Shown in pieces: positions 1-6,764 of a DNA stretch of 8,325 nucleotides. Where the stretch lies: NCBI GenBank assembly GCA_903970355.1, contig CAJCIF010000024.1:1-8325 (forward strand), read 5' to 3'. Within the stretch, counting starts at the first letter, position 1. Every line of letters begins with the position of its first letter. The stretch comes from Actinomycetota bacterium (GTDB taxonomy: Bacteria > Cyanobacteriota > Vampirovibrionia > Obscuribacterales > Obscuribacteraceae). The notes under the pieces are model-generated. The model worked only from the letters and a program-made list of their open reading frames with translations. It was not told where the DNA came from and did not search any database. The position numbers and the translations under genes are program-made.

Positions 1-2453
1 TGCACTATTTTGCGCAGTTTTTGTCCGGCGCCGTCGAGTCCAGCTTCAATGGGTCGTTCGAAAGTTTCGTTGAACTCTTTGTAGTTGTTCAAGAATTCCG
101 GCATGAGGAAGTCGAACAGAGACCACAATTCTTTCAGCCTGTTCTCAACCGGAGTACCGGAAAGAGCGAGGCGGTGAAATGCTTTAAGGCTCTTGGATGC
201 GGTGGCACCCACAGACTCTGGATTTTTGATATTTTGAGCTTCATCCAAAATGAGATATTCGAATTGAATCTTCTTGAGCGTTTCGTAATCCCGGCGGATG
301 ATACCGTAAGTGGTGAAGATTACATCTGGTTTTTTGCCATCTTCTTTTTCTAGTTTGGCAAGCAATTCTGTCCGATCTCTGCCTAGAAAAAGTCCAGTGT
401 TCAAAGTGGGAGTGAAACGTTCTGCTTCACTCAACCAGTTGTAGACAACGGAAGTAGGCGCAACCACAAGAGAAGGAGCACGCTTGGAATTCTTGTGGTG
501 TGTGAGCAAGAGAGCCAGGGCTTGAATGGTTTTTCCCAAACCCATGTCGTCGGCCAGAATGCCGGCCAGTCCATATTCACGCAAGAACGAAAGCCAGTTG
601 AATCCTTCTTGTTGATATTCACGCAACTCGCCATTGAAGTCTTTGTTGATATTCACCCCTTCCAGTTCTTTGAAGTTGTGAATCTTGTTTATGAATCCTT
701 TGAATCCGGAATCAGATTCAATGTCGATCTCATGTGTTTCAAGAGCGTGCAAGATTGGAATGGCTTGGTAGAGCGGACGAGCCTTGTCTTTGCTCTGTCC
801 AATCGCTTTTAAGAAGCTCAAAAGTACTGGGGCATTTAAGCGAGCAAATGTGCCATCTGGCAGTTTGACGTAATTGCGGTTGCGAAAGAGTACGTCAATG
901 ACATTGCCAAACGGCACGTCATCACCGTTGGAGGAGCTGGAAAGATCGAAATCGAATTTGAAGGAGTTCCGTTTGAGAGACAAGTTCGCCTTCAGTTTCA
1001 GTGTCTCACTGCGTACTTTGTAAGTCTTGAGATTTTCCCATCCGGTTACTTCCCATTCGGCACACTGTTCGGATGCTAAATAAAAGAGGGCATCGAGAGC
1101 AGCTTCTTCCACAAAGAAGAAGCGATCGGCAAGCGTGCGTTGCGGCAGTAAATTTGTCAGGAAGCGGCGCACCTGACTTTCATTTTCCCACAGTCGTTTT
1201 ACCCAGACACTTTGCCCGGATTCAGAAATGGTGCGGGTGTAAAGTTCTGATTCGACGGCACTCGTTTCATCACGAGATGGCAAAATGAGCGAACCATATC
1301 GGAAACCGAGTGAAAGTTCTAACGGTGTCTCATTGCTATTGCCGCCGTTTTTGCGCTCGGTCAATTTGATAACCACATTCGGTGGCTCAGTGATTGCAAT
1401 TGGGAAAGGTGCAGCGGTATCGTCAAGCCGCACTTCCATACGTTTCATCAAAATAGGCAGATCTACCGCCAAGAACTTCGGCACAATTTCCAGTTTTACG
1501 GTCATTTGCCCGTAAGAATCGAAGAATTGGAAAAGCCTGTGTATGGGACTCAAATCAATCATGTAGAAGGTGTCGCCGGACAAAACCCAGCTTGATTGCC
1601 CCAGGAAGAAAACAGCATGATTCAAGGGCTGATGATTTTCATCAAGCGCTTCAAGGCGCAAGAGAAGTTCGCCGTTTTCAGTTTCAGATAACACTATCCC
1701 TGGTGCTACCGGCGTAGGATGGAAATTCATTTCTTTGCCGTCGCTCGTGTTGATGAGACGGCAGGACATACTCAAGTGACCGAGAACGAAACCCTCATCG
1801 CCACGCGGTATACGATGGCCGCCGGCAGGTCCTTTGGTAGTTTGCGGCAAAGAAGTGAGGTATTTTGCCAATCGATATATGCGGGAATTGGGCTCAAGGA
1901 CGTTGAGCACTTCAGGCGGTACTTTCAGAATATTGACTTTGCCCTGCGGTTCTTCGGGCACCGTGCCGACGATTAAGGCAAGCGGCTTTTCCAAAACGAG
2001 GAGACCCAGTGTGAAGTCCGCGTTGTCAGAAGGTGCAGCAGTTACTCCTTCAGCACGTGGATCATCGAGCAAATCTTTTGCTTTCGGCGTCTTCTCAGGA
2101 ACTTGCTCGCTTCTGCGATCGCCTTCGTTGAGATCAAACCGGATGCCTGGATTGACTCTGGCGATATGAGTGAGGAGAACAGCCACAGAATGTTTGCAAA
2201 CTGCTTCGAAATACGGACACGAACACTCCGCTTTAAACTTATCTTCATCCTCTATCGTTACGACAACCTTATAAGGCTGTGGTTCAGATCCGATCACCAG
2301 CGCCTCAATATGCTCGCCCGCGCTGCTTTCTTCGTATTTCAAAACTTTTTTGCGGCGGTAATATTGGACGCCACGACGATAAACAGGCTCGCTGCTAGCA
2401 TCTTGTACGGACTGAAGTGTGATAGATGCTTTTTTGCTTGGGGCAGGCTTCAT
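1..2453 (-). CDS. SWIM zinc-finger SNF2-family DEAD/DEAH-type helicase (partial; C-terminus beyond the window)
   Basis: This frame is open from position 2571 to the left edge; 817 codons are visible from the chosen ATG (2451-2453). Near the N-terminus a SWIM zinc finger reads C77-x-C79-x6-C86-x-H88, preceded by the usual GVQYYRR-type lead-in. A long poorly conserved stretch (about residues 130-600) sits where bacterial SNF2 proteins carry an associated domain. The motor follows: LREYQ (610-614), Walker A DDMGLGKT (635-642), DEAQ box (737-740) and SGTP (765-768). Helicase motifs IV-VI must lie outside the window. SNF2 proteins are ATP-driven double-stranded DNA translocases that remodel protein-DNA complexes; SWIM fingers bind DNA or protein. 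The exact role here is unknown. An in-frame ATG at 2523-2525 would add 24 residues. Neither start has a good Shine-Dalgarno; I chose 2453 because the SWIM motif then sits at the distance usual for the family. Confidence 0.93.
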   Translation of the reverse strand, partial: MKPAPSKKASITLQSVQDASSEPVYRRGVQYYRRKKVLKYEESSAGEHIEALVIGSEPQPYKVVVTIEDEDKFKAECSCPYFEAVCKHSVAVLLTHIARVNPGIRFDLNEGDRRSEQVPEKTPKAKDLLDDPRAEGVTAAPSDNADFTLGLLVLEKPLALIVGTVPEEPQGKVNILKVPPEVLNVLEPNSRIYRLAKYLTSLPQTTKGPAGGHRIPRGDEGFVLGHLSMSCRLINTSDGKEMNFHPTPVAPGIVLSETENGELLLRLEALDENHQPLNHAVFFLGQSSWVLSGDTFYMIDLSPIHRLFQFFDSYGQMTVKLEIVPKFLAVDLPILMKRMEVRLDDTAAPFPIAITEPPNVVIKLTERKNGGNSNETPLELSLGFRYGSLILPSRDETSAVESELYTRTISESGQSVWVKRLWENESQVRRFLTNLLPQRTLADRFFFVEEAALDALFYLASEQCAEWEVTGWENLKTYKVRSETLKLKANLSLKRNSFKFDFDLSSSSNGDDVPFGNVIDVLFRNRNYVKLPDGTFARLNAPVLLSFLKAIGQSKDKARPLYQAIPILHALETHEIDIESDSGFKGFINKIHNFKELEGVNINKDFNGELREYQQEGFNWLSFLREYGLAGILADDMGLGKTIQALALLLTHHKNSKRAPSLVVAPTSVVYNWLSEAERFTPTLNTGLFLGRDRTELLAKLEKEDGKKPDVIFTTYGIIRRDYETLKKIQFEYLILDEAQNIKNPESVGATASKSLKAFHRLALSGTPVENRLKELWSLFDFLMPEFLNNYKEFNETFERPIEAGLDGAGQKLRKIV

Positions 2454-2626
2454 AGCTGGTTCGATAAACCCATTTCCCGGTGCCGTCGTGGTCCATGATT
2501 CCAATTCGCACGCATGTGAGAGCATAAGCGGCTCAAGTGCGCACGAAATCGTGAACCGGACTACCTCCGTTCGCTATAAAGCTTAGCATGCCCGAAAGGA
2601 GCCCGAATTACCCTCTATGGTAGGGC

Positions 2627-2645
2627 AAAATCAGGCGACTTCGCC
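2627..2645 (-). terminator. Weak candidate intrinsic terminator after the membrane sensor-like gene
   Basis: Read on the minus strand, a short stem GGCGA/TCGCC (2634-2645) is followed by TGA and four T residues (2627-2630). It lies about 35 nt past the stop codon of the 2680-3798 gene. The stem is only 4-5 bp, so termination would be inefficient, and transcription could continue into the helicase gene. Low confidence. Confidence 0.22.
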
Positions 2646-2679
2646 ATATATACTTGCCGGAGCCACCCCTGACGGGATT

Positions 2680-3798
2680 TTACTGGGGACGCATGTCAAG
2701 ACTGTTTTCTCTTTCGGAAGCAATCTGGTTGCCTTCTTGCACAAAACGTTGCATCTCACTCTGCTTTTGTTCGAGGATTGCGCAATATTCGTTTAGCATG
2801 GTTGCCTGAGATTTAAGCGTTCCGGCGCTTGTGGTCAGGTCTGGAATAATTGACTCGATTTCTTCCAGTATTAAGCTGGAAGGGTGTACAGGCGGCCTCA
2901 CCTTGATGCCACTGTCCGGACCGGCAGCCACCTTTTGTGCAAAGGAAGGGGTAATTGAGTCTTTTAACGTTTCGAGCCGCTGCTTAAGGGCGAGAGCGCG
3001 TTTATAAGATGTATCTGCTTCTTTTTCCAGCCATGATTTACGGGCTTTCTGAGCGGAAAGCTCAGAATTCAAATGTTCGAGCGCTTTCTTGCGTATGTCG
3101 AGTTCTCGTTTGACGTGCTCGATTTCCTGCTGCTTTAAAGCAATACCGCGCTTTCTAAGCCAGATGAGGAGTAAAGCAACAGCAATCAATTCCAAAACAC
3201 TTGTCGTTATGAACAGGTAACCCCGTTTGGCCCCACTCATTTCAAAAAAGCCTGTCGTTAGAAAAGAAGCAAGATCTTCAGCGAGTGTCGGCTCCATATC
3301 ACGCACATAATAAATGCGGCCCAGTACTCTGCCGTGCTTGTAAGGCGTTTTATCGGCCGCTTTGTCTGTGCGCGGTGTGACATGGATATGCTGAGGATCG
3401 AGTAAAGGTGGGTCTGTAAGCAGGTCGAACGGTTCATCGCTATTGGCTAGTTCTTCAGGCGAGATGTGTTTTTGCCAGGATTCACGGTGATAAATTTTGT
3501 TCGTTTTGTACAGTATCGATTCGCCTGTCGGGTCGGTAACGACAAGCCCGAAAAGTCCGTAATTTGAGTCCAAAACTTTTTGAATTAAGTCATCCCTGTC
3601 CGCCACTATGTCGTGGGAAAGGGTGGTTGGCAGCGTGTGGTGGAGCATGTTGAAGTCCACCGTCTGAACGCGATGGATCGTGCCCTGCCAGTAACTGTCG
3701 TGAAACGCCTGGCACAAGAACCACCAAATAGCAAAGCCGACCAGGAAAACGACCGGCAGCAAAAACCTTTTCTTTATGGCGAGCAAAAAGTTATCCAT
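2680..3798 (-). CDS. Two-TM sensor-like membrane protein with cytoplasmic coiled coil, no known output domain
   Basis: I do not recognise a named family for this 372-residue protein. A short basic N-terminus precedes TM1 (about 12-30). A roughly 160-residue presumably extracytoplasmic region follows (31-192), then TM2 (about 193-214), ending in RKR, which fits a cytoplasmic C-terminus. Residues 218-280 are rich in heptad-like Leu, Lys and Glu and should form a coiled coil; a second helical stretch covers 325-366. The outer region contains GLFGLVVTDPTGE (81-93) and VLGRIYYVRD (158-167). Both look like strands of a Cache/PAS-like sensor fold as seen in chemoreceptors and sensor kinases, but the match is by eye only. 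No histidine-kinase, GGDEF, EAL or chemoreceptor signalling domain is visible, so any signal must pass through the coiled coil to a partner. The gene is divergent from the MshEN-like array gene. The start has only a weak AGG upstream. Confidence 0.85.
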   Translation of the reverse strand: MDNFLLAIKKRFLLPVVFLVGFAIWWFLCQAFHDSYWQGTIHRVQTVDFNMLHHTLPTTLSHDIVADRDDLIQKVLDSNYGLFGLVVTDPTGESILYKTNKIYHRESWQKHISPEELANSDEPFDLLTDPPLLDPQHIHVTPRTDKAADKTPYKHGRVLGRIYYVRDMEPTLAEDLASFLTTGFFEMSGAKRGYLFITTSVLELIAVALLLIWLRKRGIALKQQEIEHVKRELDIRKKALEHLNSELSAQKARKSWLEKEADTSYKRALALKQRLETLKDSITPSFAQKVAAGPDSGIKVRPPVHPSSLILEEIESIIPDLTTSAGTLKSQATMLNEYCAILEQKQSEMQRFVQEGNQIASERENSLDMRPQ

Positions 3799-3843
3799 CG
3801 CCTACCTGTTGGTTGTTCCATTTAAATAACATCCAGGAGATGT

Positions 3844-3864
3844 CTTGTACATACGTACTTGTAC
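3844..3864. promoter_or_regulatory. GTAC half-site cluster, LexA-box-like operator candidate
   Basis: CTTGTAC occurs twice, at 3844-3850 and 3858-3864, exactly 14 bp apart, and a third GTAC lies between them at 3855-3858. The left pair forms GTAC-N4-GTAC. On the minus strand it reads AGTACGTATGTACA (3859 to 3846), matching the published cyanobacterial LexA consensus RGTACNNNDGTWCB at all but the last base. The cluster lies 47 nt upstream of the membrane protein start, where a repressor could cover a poor -35-like TGTACA placed 17 bp from a TATTTA. The base pattern is seen directly; LexA binding is inference. Confidence 0.4.
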
Positions 3865-3965
3865 CGAAAATTAGGGAGTTTTGACCAGAAACGTTAACGG
3901 GTAGGTTGTTTGAGGTGGAAGACCGGAAACTATTGTTTTTGGCTCTTCGCCATAGGGTAATAAGT

Positions 3966-3986
3966 CATTGGCACAATGTGGCAATG
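3966..3986. promoter_or_regulatory. 21-bp near-perfect palindrome, candidate operator of the 4027-5760 gene
   Basis: The sequence reads CATTG-g-CACA-a-TGTG-g-CAATG. Nine of the ten base pairs around the central A (3976) are symmetric; only the two G's at 3971 and 3981 break it. It overlaps the apparent -35 hexamer TTGGCA (3968-3973) and ends 40 nt before the start codon. This is typical of the binding site of a dimeric helix-turn-helix repressor. The regulator is not identifiable from the window. Confidence 0.5.
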
Positions 3987-3998
3987 GCCCTTTATGAT
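3968..3998 (+). promoter_or_regulatory. Candidate sigma-70-type promoter for the MshEN-like array gene
   Basis: TTGGCA (3968-3973) matches the -35 consensus at five of six bases, and TATGAT (3993-3998) matches the -10 consensus at five of six. The 19-bp spacer is longer than the usual 17, so the promoter may be weak or need an activator. Transcription would begin near 4005, giving a leader of about 20 nt that carries the strong AGGAG at 4016-4020. Confidence 0.4.
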
Positions 3999-4026
3999 TT
4001 AGAATCCTCTTTGTGAGGAGAGGGAT

Positions 4027-5760
4027 ATGACAAGAGATAACTCCAGCTTGCGTCTTGGCGACCTGCTAACGGCCGCTGGACTACTCAAGTTGGAGCAACT
4101 ACGCGAAGCAATCGAGATTGCCAGACTGCAATCTCTGCCGGTTGGTCGTGTCCTCATCATGTCCGGTTATCTAACCGAAATTCAGTTGCAGGCATCTGTG
4201 CAACTCCAATCCATGCTCAAAGATGGACTGATAGATTTTGACCGTTCTTTGCAGGTTCTCGCCTTAATGGCCAAGGGCGATATGACCCTGGATGAAGCGC
4301 TCACGCAAGCCGGTTTTAAACATGCCAATGCTCCTAAAACAAATAAACTGGGCGAGCTGCTTGTTAATGCCGGATCAATTGATGGTGGTCAATTGGCGGC
4401 AGCCCTTAAACAAAGCGAATTAACCGGACTGCCGCTTGGTCGTCTGCTTGTGAATATGGGCGTCATTACCGAGCAATTGCTTGCTTCTGCTTTGAGCGCT
4501 CAAGTTCTTATTCGGGCGAGCAAAATTACACGTACTCAAGCCATTCAAGCCCTGATTGCCGCTCGCGATCGGCAAGTGTCACTGGAACAGTGCCTCACCG
4601 AATTGGGTACCGTACATCTGCCTACACAGCCGAATGTCAGGCTGGGGCAGCTGCTTTTGATGGCAGGCATAGTAGACGAAAAAGAATTGATGCGTGCTGT
4701 CGAGCTTGGTTTGGTCCAGGACAAACCGCTCGGTAAGATGTTGCTCAGTCTCAACCTCATTTCTGAGGAAAACCTGTCCAAGGCTCTGGAGGCTCAGGCG
4801 CTCGTAGCTAACGGACTGGATATCGATCAAGCGGCAAACATTCTCACAACGGCCAGTGCCAAGTCGATAACGATAAGCCATGCAGCCAGTTTGCTTCTGG
4901 GATCACAGGCTGCCGCGAGCAAGCAAGAGCATGAAGCTTTACCCCTTCCCCTTTTCCAATTCCTGCAGTTGGCAGGCATGATGGGTGCTACAGAACTCGA
5001 ACAAGCAATCCGCGTTGGCACTCAAGATACAGAAATAATGAGCAAGATGTTGCTCAAAGCTCAGATTTTAGAGCCGCGCCTGGTTGAAGCAGCCATGGCT
5101 TGTTCCGATTTGATTACAAAGCGAATTTTGAAAACTGAGCAAGCGATTATGGCGCTCAATCATTGCAAGCACACAGGTGGATCAATTTTTGAATCGTTTG
5201 GTGAATTCGGTTGGACGCAGCCTGCTGATGCAGCGGATTTGCCTGTCCCAATGAATCTCGATGCCGTTGCCGCCCTGGGCAATGTTGTTTTGCAAAATGC
5301 CTCAATTGAAGCTCAGCAACTCAGGCAAGCGCAATCAGGCAGTCATCAGCCTTTAGCAAAACAAGATATAAGCTCACAGGTTATCAGTGGTCCATACCCG
5401 CCGGTTACGAACTCGGGACAATTTCCACCAGCTCCCACAGCATCTGGACAATTCGCACCAATTACTAGTCAGCCGCTCTACGAACAGGAGCCGGAACCGG
5501 CGCCACTGCCGACTCCAACTACCACTCCCAATCCAACAACAGCTTCTGGTTCTTTCCCGACTGTTCCGAAGCCAAAGCAAGACAACCGCGAAGTGGCCGG
5601 CCAGCTTTTCTCACAGCTTGGTGCCTCGGCTGAACCGTGGGCGGTGCCAAAGCCGACTCGTGCTACTGGCAACGAAATGATTGAACTGGGCGAAGAGCCT
5701 GAAAATACAGAAGAACAAAAGAAGAAGCCACGCAAACGTCTAATTGATCTAATTCCTTAG
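4027..5760 (+). CDS. Tandem MshEN-like repeat protein with Pro/Ser/Gly-rich tail
   Basis: This is a soluble 577-residue protein with no signal peptide or TM segment. Three clear units begin at R9, K107 and R205, and a degenerate fourth near P308. Each clear unit has a 24-residue motif of the type [RK]LGxLLxxAG...L..A, a 5-residue spacer, then a second 24-residue motif PxG[RK]xL...L..A..Q. That layout matches MshEN (the T2SSE N-terminal family), which binds cyclic di-GMP in MshE-type pilus and secretion ATPases. A third helical segment (about 70-97, 168-195, 265-291 and 369-396) completes each unit. Residues 440-550 are low complexity with four SGx[FY] motifs, and the C-terminus is basic (KKKPRKR, 566-571). 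No ATPase domain follows, so I infer an adaptor or scaffold, perhaps responsive to a cyclic dinucleotide; ligand binding is unproven. The start is supported by AGGAG at 4016-4020, 6 nt from the ATG. Confidence 0.9.
   Translation: MTRDNSSLRLGDLLTAAGLLKLEQLREAIEIARLQSLPVGRVLIMSGYLTEIQLQASVQLQSMLKDGLIDFDRSLQVLALMAKGDMTLDEALTQAGFKHANAPKTNKLGELLVNAGSIDGGQLAAALKQSELTGLPLGRLLVNMGVITEQLLASALSAQVLIRASKITRTQAIQALIAARDRQVSLEQCLTELGTVHLPTQPNVRLGQLLLMAGIVDEKELMRAVELGLVQDKPLGKMLLSLNLISEENLSKALEAQALVANGLDIDQAANILTTASAKSITISHAASLLLGSQAAASKQEHEALPLPLFQFLQLAGMMGATELEQAIRVGTQDTEIMSKMLLKAQILEPRLVEAAMACSDLITKRILKTEQAIMALNHCKHTGGSIFESFGEFGWTQPADAADLPVPMNLDAVAALGNVVLQNASIEAQQLRQAQSGSHQPLAKQDISSQVISGPYPPVTNSGQFPPAPTASGQFAPITSQPLYEQEPEPAPLPTPTTTPNPTTASGSFPTVPKPKQDNREVAGQLFSQLGASAEPWAVPKPTRATGNEMIELGEEPENTEEQKKKPRKRLIDLIP
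4051..5214 (+). repeat. Four tandem protein-level repeats (period 98, 98, about 103 residues)
   Basis: Landmarks recur with exact spacing: LG at L10, L108 and L206; AG at A17, A115 and A213; PxG[RK] at P38, P136 and P234. The fourth unit keeps LxxFLQLAG-type residues (A316-G317) but has lost the LG pair and the PxG[RK] turn. Approximate unit boundaries are 4051-4344, 4345-4638, 4639-4947 and 4948-5214. The DNA copies have diverged strongly, so the duplication is old and this is not a recent tandem array. Confidence 0.85.
5386..5562 (+). repeat. Short linear SGx[FY] repeats in the disordered tail
   Basis: SGPYPP (residue 454), SGQFPP (463), SGQFAP (473) and SGSFPT (507) recur in a Pro/Thr/Ser-rich stretch. 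The two SGQF copies are 10 residues apart and also match at DNA level (GGACAATT). They may be docking motifs for a partner or simply linker expansion. Confidence 0.5.
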
Positions 5761-5778
5761 CTCAGTTCCAAAAATGAT

Positions 5779-5805
5779 ACCGTATGCGGTGCGATTTTTA
5801 ATCGC
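5779..5805 (+). terminator. Candidate terminator after the MshEN-like array gene
   Basis: Two adjacent stems lie 18 nt past the stop codon. ACCG-TATG-CGGT (5779-5790) is followed by GCGATTTTT; GCGATT-TTT-AATCGC (5791-5805) can pair instead and uses the T-run as its loop. The first stem plus the five T's (5795-5799) resembles a weak intrinsic terminator. The stem is short, so efficiency is uncertain. Confidence 0.4.
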
Positions 5806-5962
5806 CAGCCATTGACATGCCGGACGGTCGAAATGGTCGCCAGATCACGATGAAAAGCACTGCTGAGCCATACAGATTAATGTCATAATCGCATATTTGT
5901 TTTGCGTTTTATGGTATGTATGAATAGCCAATTGACCTAACAAAATGACTACTGAGACTAAT

Positions 5963-5967
5963 AGGAG
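5963..5967 (+). promoter_or_regulatory. Shine-Dalgarno AGGAG that fixes the superoxide dismutase start
   Basis: AGGAG lies 7 nt before the ATG at 5975. An in-frame ATG at 5945 would place this motif inside the coding region and has no ribosome site of its own, so the shorter start is preferred. Confidence 0.75.
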
Positions 5968-5974
5968 ATGCTTA

Positions 5975-6586
5975 ATGCTTCAGCAGAAGATCCAATACAA
6001 ACCATATGCGGAAAAGGATTTTAGTTCTCTTAAAGGACTGACTGGAATTTCGGACAAGACATTGGAAATACACCTTGGTCTCTATTCCGGCTATGTGAAA
6101 AACACAAATATTCTCAACGAACAAATCATCGAACTAACTGAACAAGGCAAGACCGGAACACCGGTATATTCCGAACTTAAGCGCCGTTACGGATTTGAAT
6201 ACAACGGCATGCGATTGCATGAATATTACTTCGGTAATCTCAAACCAGGCGGAAGTGAGTTGAAAGACACCTCCAAACTTGGCAATGCGATTCAACAAGT
6301 ATATTCAAGCATTGAAGTTTGGAAGAACGACTTTTCGAAAGTCGGCAGCATGAGAGGAGTGGGCTGGTCCATTCTTTTCCAAGATCCATTCACCAAAACA
6401 CTTTCGAACCACTGGATTACCTTGCACGAAGAAGGCAATGTAGCTGGTTTCGTACCGATTCTTGTGATGGATGTTTGGGAGCATGCATTCTTGCTCGACT
6501 ACAAGCCTGCAGAACGACCAAAATATATTGAAGCGTTCTTCAGCAATGTAGATTGGAGCGCCGTTGAATCTCGCCTTCTGGCTTAG
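5975..6586 (+). CDS. Atypical Fe/Mn-family superoxide dismutase
   Basis: Superoxide dismutase converts superoxide to hydrogen peroxide and oxygen. This 203-residue protein has the family length and four expected metal ligands: H33, H82, D166 and H170, the last two in the hallmark MDVWEHAFLLDY (165-176). The N-terminal helical hairpin and C-terminal alpha/beta domain follow the usual order. The first-helix motif is HLGLYSGYV (33-41), one residue shorter than the HxxxHxxxYV type and without its second histidine, which marks a divergent subgroup. Second-sphere residues look manganese-like: G78 four residues before the second ligand and Q136 in FQDP, as in MnSOD. Metal use cannot be decided from sequence. 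No signal peptide is seen, so it should be cytoplasmic. It appears monocistronic, with its own terminator at 6607-6637. A possible -10 CATAAT lies at 5884-5889, without a convincing -35. Confidence 0.93.
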   Translation: MLQQKIQYKPYAEKDFSSLKGLTGISDKTLEIHLGLYSGYVKNTNILNEQIIELTEQGKTGTPVYSELKRRYGFEYNGMRLHEYYFGNLKPGGSELKDTSKLGNAIQQVYSSIEVWKNDFSKVGSMRGVGWSILFQDPFTKTLSNHWITLHEEGNVAGFVPILVMDVWEHAFLLDYKPAERPKYIEAFFSNVDWSAVESRLLA

Positions 6587-6606
6587 ATTCAAAAACGGTT
6601 AGATTT

Positions 6607-6637
6607 AGAGGAGAGGTGAGCCACTCACCTCTCTTTT
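6607..6637 (+). terminator. Strong intrinsic terminator of the superoxide dismutase gene
   Basis: GAGAGGTGAG (6611-6620) and CTCACCTCTC (6624-6633) form a perfect 10-bp stem around a CCA loop, followed by TTTT (6634-6637). Bases 6607-6610 (AGAG) can extend the stem by pairing with the T's. It lies 20-25 nt past the stop codon and isolates the gene from the downstream operon. Confidence 0.88.
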
Positions 6638-6723
6638 GCTATCGATGCATATCCAATGCGAAGTAATTTTTTTCCAAGTCATTTTTCGGCCGTCTGTTGT
6701 TAAATTGGTTGATTAACGACGCT

Positions 6724-6740
6724 GAGCGGGATATTCGCTC
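6724..6740 (+). other. Small leader stem-loop before the DUF4388-like gene
   Basis: GAGCG (6724-6728) and CGCTC (6736-6740) form a perfect 5-bp stem, extendable by one G-T pair, ending 24 nt before the start codon. No T-run follows, so it is not a terminator. It could be a leader RNA structure or chance. Confidence 0.25.
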
Positions 6741-6764
6741 CTTATTTAGGTAAAAAGAGGTACG

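Noticed and set aside
21..2498. Several plus-strand open frames of 70-131 codons across the left part
   Set aside because: They lie antisense to the helicase frame, which carries SWIM and SNF2 motifs without interruption. None has a recognisable domain or ribosome site.
2605..2628. CCCT...AGGG inverted repeat between the helicase and the membrane protein gene
   Set aside because: The stem is only 4 bp around a 7-nt loop with no T-run; not supportable as a terminator or operator.
3773..3820. Short upstream frame (about 15 codons) overlapping the membrane protein start on the minus strand
   Set aside because: It has no ribosome site and no regulatory pattern such as runs of one amino-acid codon; likely chance.
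3969..3983. Sigma-54-like TGGCAC...GGCA promoter
   Set aside because: The GG to GC spacing is 9 nt instead of 10, and the TTGC element is imperfect. The same bases are better explained by the palindrome and a sigma-70 -35 box.
4545..5735. Minus-strand and alternate plus-strand frames inside the MshEN-like gene
   Set aside because: Their composition reflects the repeat-rich, biased codons of the real gene; no domain or start signal is seen.
5812..5817. Perfect TTGACA -35 hexamer upstream of the superoxide dismutase
   Set aside because: No -10-like hexamer occurs 16-19 bp downstream, so it is probably not a promoter.
5945..5974. In-frame upstream ATG extending the superoxide dismutase by 10 residues
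   Set aside because: It lacks a Shine-Dalgarno, whereas AGGAG lies 7 nt before the ATG at 5975, and the shorter start fits the family length.
6645..6676. GCAT-ATCCA-ATGC stem with a later run of seven T's
   Set aside because: The 4-bp stem is separated from the T-run by several bases and follows a much stronger terminator; treated as chance.
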